Assembly: GCA_009776955.1 (NCBI GenBank)
Contig: WRMW01000007.1
Span: 1-64,000 of the forward strand
Reading direction: 5' to 3'
Origin: Clostridiales bacterium
Lineage (GTDB): Bacteria; Bacillota; Clostridia; Peptostreptococcales; Anaerovoracaceae
Length of the DNA: 64,000 bases
Position 1 is the stretch's first letter. Each line of letters begins with the position of its first letter. This document shows, piece by piece, positions 60,431 through 64,000 of this stretch. Below the pieces are notes generated by a model, which saw only the letters and a list, made by a program, of their open reading frames with translations, made no database searches and was not told the origin of the DNA. The position numbers and the translations under genes are program-made.

Positions 60431-61182
60431 AACCCGCAATGAAGATAGACATACTGACGCTGTTCCCCGAGATGTTTGAGGGCGTGCTTTCGGCGGGCGT
60501 GATAGGCCGCGCGGCGGAACGTGGGCTTTTGGAGTTCTCAGTGGCCGACATAAGAGAGCACACGGCGAACAAACATCGCAAGGTTGATGACTACCCGTTC
60601 GGCGGCGGAGCGGGGCAGCTTATGGCTGTGCAGCCGATTTTCGACTCGCTACGGAGCCTGAGCCCTCTCCCGCCCCGCCTTATCTACCCATCACCGCGGG
60701 GACGCCCGCTCGACAGAACACTCGCCGAGGAACTTGCGAAAGAACCCTCGCTCGTCCTGCTCTGCGGGCATTACGAAGGCGTGGATCAGCGCGTACTCGA
60801 CCACTTCGGCTTCGAGGAGATATCCATCGGCGACTATATACTCACCGGCGGCGAGCTGCCGTCAATGGTTTTGATTGACACCGTATGCCGCCTTGTCCCT
60901 GGCGTCCTCGGTTCGGATGACTCCCATGCCGAGGAGTCCATATACTCCGGCCTGCTCGAATACCCGCAGTACACGCGCCCTGCATCCTTTGAGGGCATGG
61001 ACGTGCCGGACGTGCTCATTTCAGGTGACCACGCCAAGATCGCCCTCTGGAACTTCGAGCAGTCGCTGCGTCTTACTGCCGAACGCCGCCCTGACCTCCT
61101 ACGTTCTTGGCTCGCCGCAAATTACGACGGCCTCGACAAAAAACGCAAAGCCCTCACCGCCCCGTATCACGACTCCCTGTAA
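60427..61182 (+). CDS. trmD: tRNA (guanine-N1-)-methyltransferase
   Basis: MKIDILTLFPEMFEG, DDYPFGGGAGQLMAVQPIFDSL, LCGHYEGVDQRVLDHFGFEEISIGDYILTGGELPSMVLID. Confidence 0.95.
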   Translation: MKPAMKIDILTLFPEMFEGVLSAGVIGRAAERGLLEFSVADIREHTANKHRKVDDYPFGGGAGQLMAVQPIFDSLRSLSPLPPRLIYPSPRGRPLDRTLAEELAKEPSLVLLCGHYEGVDQRVLDHFGFEEISIGDYILTGGELPSMVLIDTVCRLVPGVLGSDDSHAEESIYSGLLEYPQYTRPASFEGMDVPDVLISGDHAKIALWNFEQSLRLTAERRPDLLRSWLAANYDGLDKKRKALTAPYHDSL

Positions 61183-61227
61183 AGCCCCGCAACCCATAGC
61201 CAAAAGCCCCTATTGTGGCCAGCCGCC

Positions 61228-62496
61228 TTATTCCCTCAAACACCCTGCCGGAACCACTAAAACACCGCTCTCCATCGTGTAAGCCATCTCCGTCCCCGTT
61301 ACAATCATCAAGAACTCCGGCTCGCCAAGTTTTTTGTCGTTCTCCATGATAAGATTTTTCAGCGTTATCAGGTGTTCTTCCGCTTCTTTTATCTTGCTTC
61401 CGCCGAGCTTCACCTCGACCAACGCAAACTTGCCGTTGTGGAAGTGGATTACATTGTCGCACTCCAGGCCAAATCTGTCCCTGTAGTGTTTCAGGCTGCC
61501 GCCGATGGATTGCACGTACACGCTCAAATCTCTGTTCACCAAGTTTTCAAACAACAAGCCGAAGGTCTTTATGTCGAGCATAAGCTCTTTGGGGGAACAG
61601 CCCAGAGCGGCAACCGCCAAAGATGGATCCACCAAGCTCTTTTTCGGAGACGTCCTGATTGATGTCCTCGACCTGATATTTGGGTTCCACGCCTCGATCT
61701 CCTCGATGATGAACAGCTTTTTCAGCGTTTCGATATAATCCATGATGGTCTTGTCGCTTATTTCTGAATAATTTGCCCGTATATCCTCATAAAGCGCTTT
61801 GTTTGAGTCTATAGTGGATACCTGCCGAGCGTATGATTTCAGGATTGACCTTGCCAATGCCGGGTTCCGCTTTGTGCCATCAACCTTGGATATGTCGTTT
61901 TCGAACAACACGTCCAGATAGTTTTTCGGCACATCAAACGCTTTTTTCCCTGTCAGCTTGATGGCGCTCGGCCATCCACCTCTGCAAAGGGCGTGCGCGA
62001 TTTTTTCATATGTCAAACTGGTCTGTATGCCGTCGATTTTCGCCATTCCAATCAGCAGATCTGTCAGCGACACTGAGCCGTTTGATTCGCCAGACTCGTA
62101 GAGGGTCATCGGCTTCATGGTAATGAACGCAAACCTGCCCGTGCCGCTGTGCAAAGTATCGTCCTCCACCGGGGTGGCGGAGCCGGTCAAGATGTATTGC
62201 GAGGGCTTGGCAGACTTGTCGACTGAGTATCTGACCGCATTCCATATCCTTGGCGCGATCTGCCACTCGTCGATCAGGCGCGGCTTGTCACCTTCAAGCA
62301 ACAATGACGGCTTTGTGGCGGCAAGCTCTAGGTAGTTTTCCTGCAAGTCGGGATTTTGCATCTCAAGGACGCTCTTTGCGACCTGCATCGCGCTGGTCGT
62401 CTTTCCGCACCATTTTGGGCCCCTTATGAGCAAAGCTCCGGATGCGGATAGTTTTTCCCTTATTTCCTTGTCAATAATCCTCTCAATATAGGCCAT
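61228..62496 (-). CDS. AAA-family ATPase with DUF4143 domain
   Basis: LIRGPKWCGKTTSAMQVAKS, LIDEWQIAPRIWNAVRYSVD, C-terminal NFxxV...FALVEVKLGGSKIKEAEEHL. Confidence 0.88.
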   Translation of the reverse strand: MAYIERIIDKEIREKLSASGALLIRGPKWCGKTTSAMQVAKSVLEMQNPDLQENYLELAATKPSLLLEGDKPRLIDEWQIAPRIWNAVRYSVDKSAKPSQYILTGSATPVEDDTLHSGTGRFAFITMKPMTLYESGESNGSVSLTDLLIGMAKIDGIQTSLTYEKIAHALCRGGWPSAIKLTGKKAFDVPKNYLDVLFENDISKVDGTKRNPALARSILKSYARQVSTIDSNKALYEDIRANYSEISDKTIMDYIETLKKLFIIEEIEAWNPNIRSRTSIRTSPKKSLVDPSLAVAALGCSPKELMLDIKTFGLLFENLVNRDLSVYVQSIGGSLKHYRDRFGLECDNVIHFHNGKFALVEVKLGGSKIKEAEEHLITLKNLIMENDKKLGEPEFLMIVTGTEMAYTMESGVLVVPAGCLRE

Positions 62497-62543
62497 AATT
62501 TTATTGCTCTTTCTTTATAAAAATTGACTGCCGTTGTTTTGGG

Positions 62544-62572
62544 ATTATACCTCAAATTCCAACGACAGTCAA
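62544..62572 (-). promoter_or_regulatory. Promoter for the DUF4143 ATPase gene (TTGACT-17-TATAAT)
   Basis: Minus-strand TTGACT at 62572-62567, 17-bp spacer, TATAAT at 62549-62544. Confidence 0.75.
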
Positions 62573-62584
62573 GACTTGTTTCTA

Positions 62585-62670
62585 ATATTTGGAGTGTTTT
62601 ACTTCTGATATTTGGAGCGTTTTACTTCTGATATTTGGAGCATTTTACTTCAGACATTTGGAGTGAATGG
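62585..62670. repeat. 23-bp tandem repeat (3 full copies plus a partial)
   Basis: ATATTTGGAGTGTTTTACTTCTG / ATATTTGGAGCGTTTTACTTCTG / ATATTTGGAGCATTTTACTTCAG / ACATTTGGAGTGAATGG. Confidence 0.95.
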
Positions 62671-64000
62671 CGGGAGCATGACGGTGGCTTTGAACAGGTC
62701 GCCGTCGATGGATATGTCGAACCAGCCGCCTTGGAGGAGGACGAGGTCCTTGGCGATAGCAAGGCCGAGTCCGCTGCCCTCCGTGGTGCGTGCCTCATCG
62801 CCGCGCTTGAATCGCTCCATCAGCTCCTCTGGCGGGATGTTGAGTTTTGTCGCCGATGTGTTCTTGATTTCGAGGGTCACCATCTTTTGGTGCTCTTTCA
62901 GATTGATATAGACGCGGGTGCCGGACTGGGCGTATTTTCGCACGTTGCGAAGCAGGTTGTCCACGACTCGCCAGAGGAGCTGGCTGTCGGCCTCTGCATA
63001 GTAGCACCCGTCTTCCGCGTCGATGACCACTTCAAGGCCCGATGCAGCAAAACCGCCGTTTATCTCCGCGATCTCCTGATTGACAAGTTCAAGCAGATCC
63101 ACCCGCTCCTTGCGTACGTTCATGGCGCCGCTCGATGCCTTGGCAGCATCGAAAAGGTCTTCCGTCAGCTTCTGCAGCCGCTGCCCTTTTTCGTCTATCA
63201 CCGCAAGGTATTCCTCTGCGTTCTTGCTTTTAAGCCCCTCGGTCTTTAAGAGGTCTGTGTATGTAAGTATTGACGTAAGCGGCGTCTTGAGGTCGTGGCT
63301 GACATTTGAGATAAGGTCGGTTTTGAGCCTTTGGTTTTTTAGCTCGTTCTGTATGGCTGTATTTTGGGCGGTGCCGAGCTCGTTGACCAATGCCGATAGC
63401 TTGTCAAACTCGTTTTTGCCGTCGCCCTCTATATCAATCCTATAGCCCAAATTTCCGCTCGATATTTCTTCGATGCCTTTGCGAAGCCGCCCATAACGCT
63501 CCACCCACTTGCGGGTAAGGTAGATGGACCCCCCAAGCACAAGCAGAAGCAAGGCCAAGAAGATGGATGCCACGGCTCCTTCAAGCATAAGTGCAAGCCC
63601 ACAAACCCCTGCAAGAAACGCCGTGATTACCCAAAACACGATTACAAAAATGAGAGTTTTTGCGAGCGGGTTTGTCCCGTCATAGCCTGTTTTGATGGCG
63701 TCGCCGAGCCTCTTGCAAGGGCCATTGGCGAAAATCGCAATAAGCGAGCGTTCCGCAAAAAGCCCCGCTTTTCCGATACGCACAAGCGACAGCACAAACC
63801 ACAGAACGACGGCAGAGCACGCAAAGCCCAACGCGGAGTAAAAAGCGATATACAGGTTGTTTTGCAGAATGTCTACGCCTTGTGTGTTGTTCCAATATAC
63901 CCTGGAGCCCTCCGACACTATGAAAAGCCCGACGGTGAGCACTATTGCCATAAGGACGACCTGGAACTCCACGAAGATTTTGTCGAGCGCCCAGAGCTTG
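62650..64000 (-). CDS. Sensor histidine kinase (5' end likely beyond the window)
   Basis: HAMP-like region, ISNVSHDLKTPLTSILTYTDLLKTEG H-box, VVDNLLRNVRKYAQ, EGSGLGLAIAKDLV; frame stays open to the window end. Confidence 0.92.
   Translation of the reverse strand, partial: KLWALDKIFVEFQVVLMAIVLTVGLFIVSEGSRVYWNNTQGVDILQNNLYIAFYSALGFACSAVVLWFVLSLVRIGKAGLFAERSLIAIFANGPCKRLGDAIKTGYDGTNPLAKTLIFVIVFWVITAFLAGVCGLALMLEGAVASIFLALLLLVLGGSIYLTRKWVERYGRLRKGIEEISSGNLGYRIDIEGDGKNEFDKLSALVNELGTAQNTAIQNELKNQRLKTDLISNVSHDLKTPLTSILTYTDLLKTEGLKSKNAEEYLAVIDEKGQRLQKLTEDLFDAAKASSGAMNVRKERVDLLELVNQEIAEINGGFAASGLEVVIDAEDGCYYAEADSQLLWRVVDNLLRNVRKYAQSGTRVYINLKEHQKMVTLEIKNTSATKLNIPPEELMERFKRGDEARTTEGSGLGLAIAKDLVLLQGGWFDISIDGDLFKATVMLPPFTPNV

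Overview
64 kb window from a moderately high-GC bacterium, most likely a Clostridia-type Firmicute (inferred from gene content and order). Almost all genes are on the minus strand. Main blocks: lysA; an ATP-cone class II ribonucleotide reductase gene with two NrdR-like boxes; a t6A cluster (tsaE, tsaB-rimI fusion, tsaD); an FMN riboswitch with an ECF riboflavin transporter gene; the c-di-AMP cluster glmM-cdaR-cdaA; comF, recD2 and a yhaM-like gene; a three-gene ABC exporter-like operon; the complete S10-spc-alpha ribosomal protein cluster (rpsJ to rplQ, with secY, adk, map, infA, rpoA), followed by a fused EcfA-EcfA gene, ecfT and trmB; a ribose-type ABC transporter operon; an amino-acid ABC operon; glnS, a thiolase, surE and a crotonase; and a CoA ligase / NTP transferase / histidine phosphatase / trmD run. 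I saw no rRNA, tRNA, CRISPR or phage. Most interesting items: (1) a gene in the ribose-type operon encoding a degenerate ABC ATPase fused to an AraC-type DNA-binding domain, where a second ATPase domain would normally be; (2) an amino-acid substrate-binding lipoprotein whose two half-domains appear in circularly permuted order; (3) long low-complexity extensions on S17, S3 and S19; (4) a fused EcfA gene whose N-terminal Walker A region has no ATG/GTG/TTG start; (5) a ~180-bp MITE-like palindromic element; (6) a 23-bp tandem repeat array upstream of a palindrome-flanked promoter. All calls come from reading the sequence and supplied translations; no database search was run.
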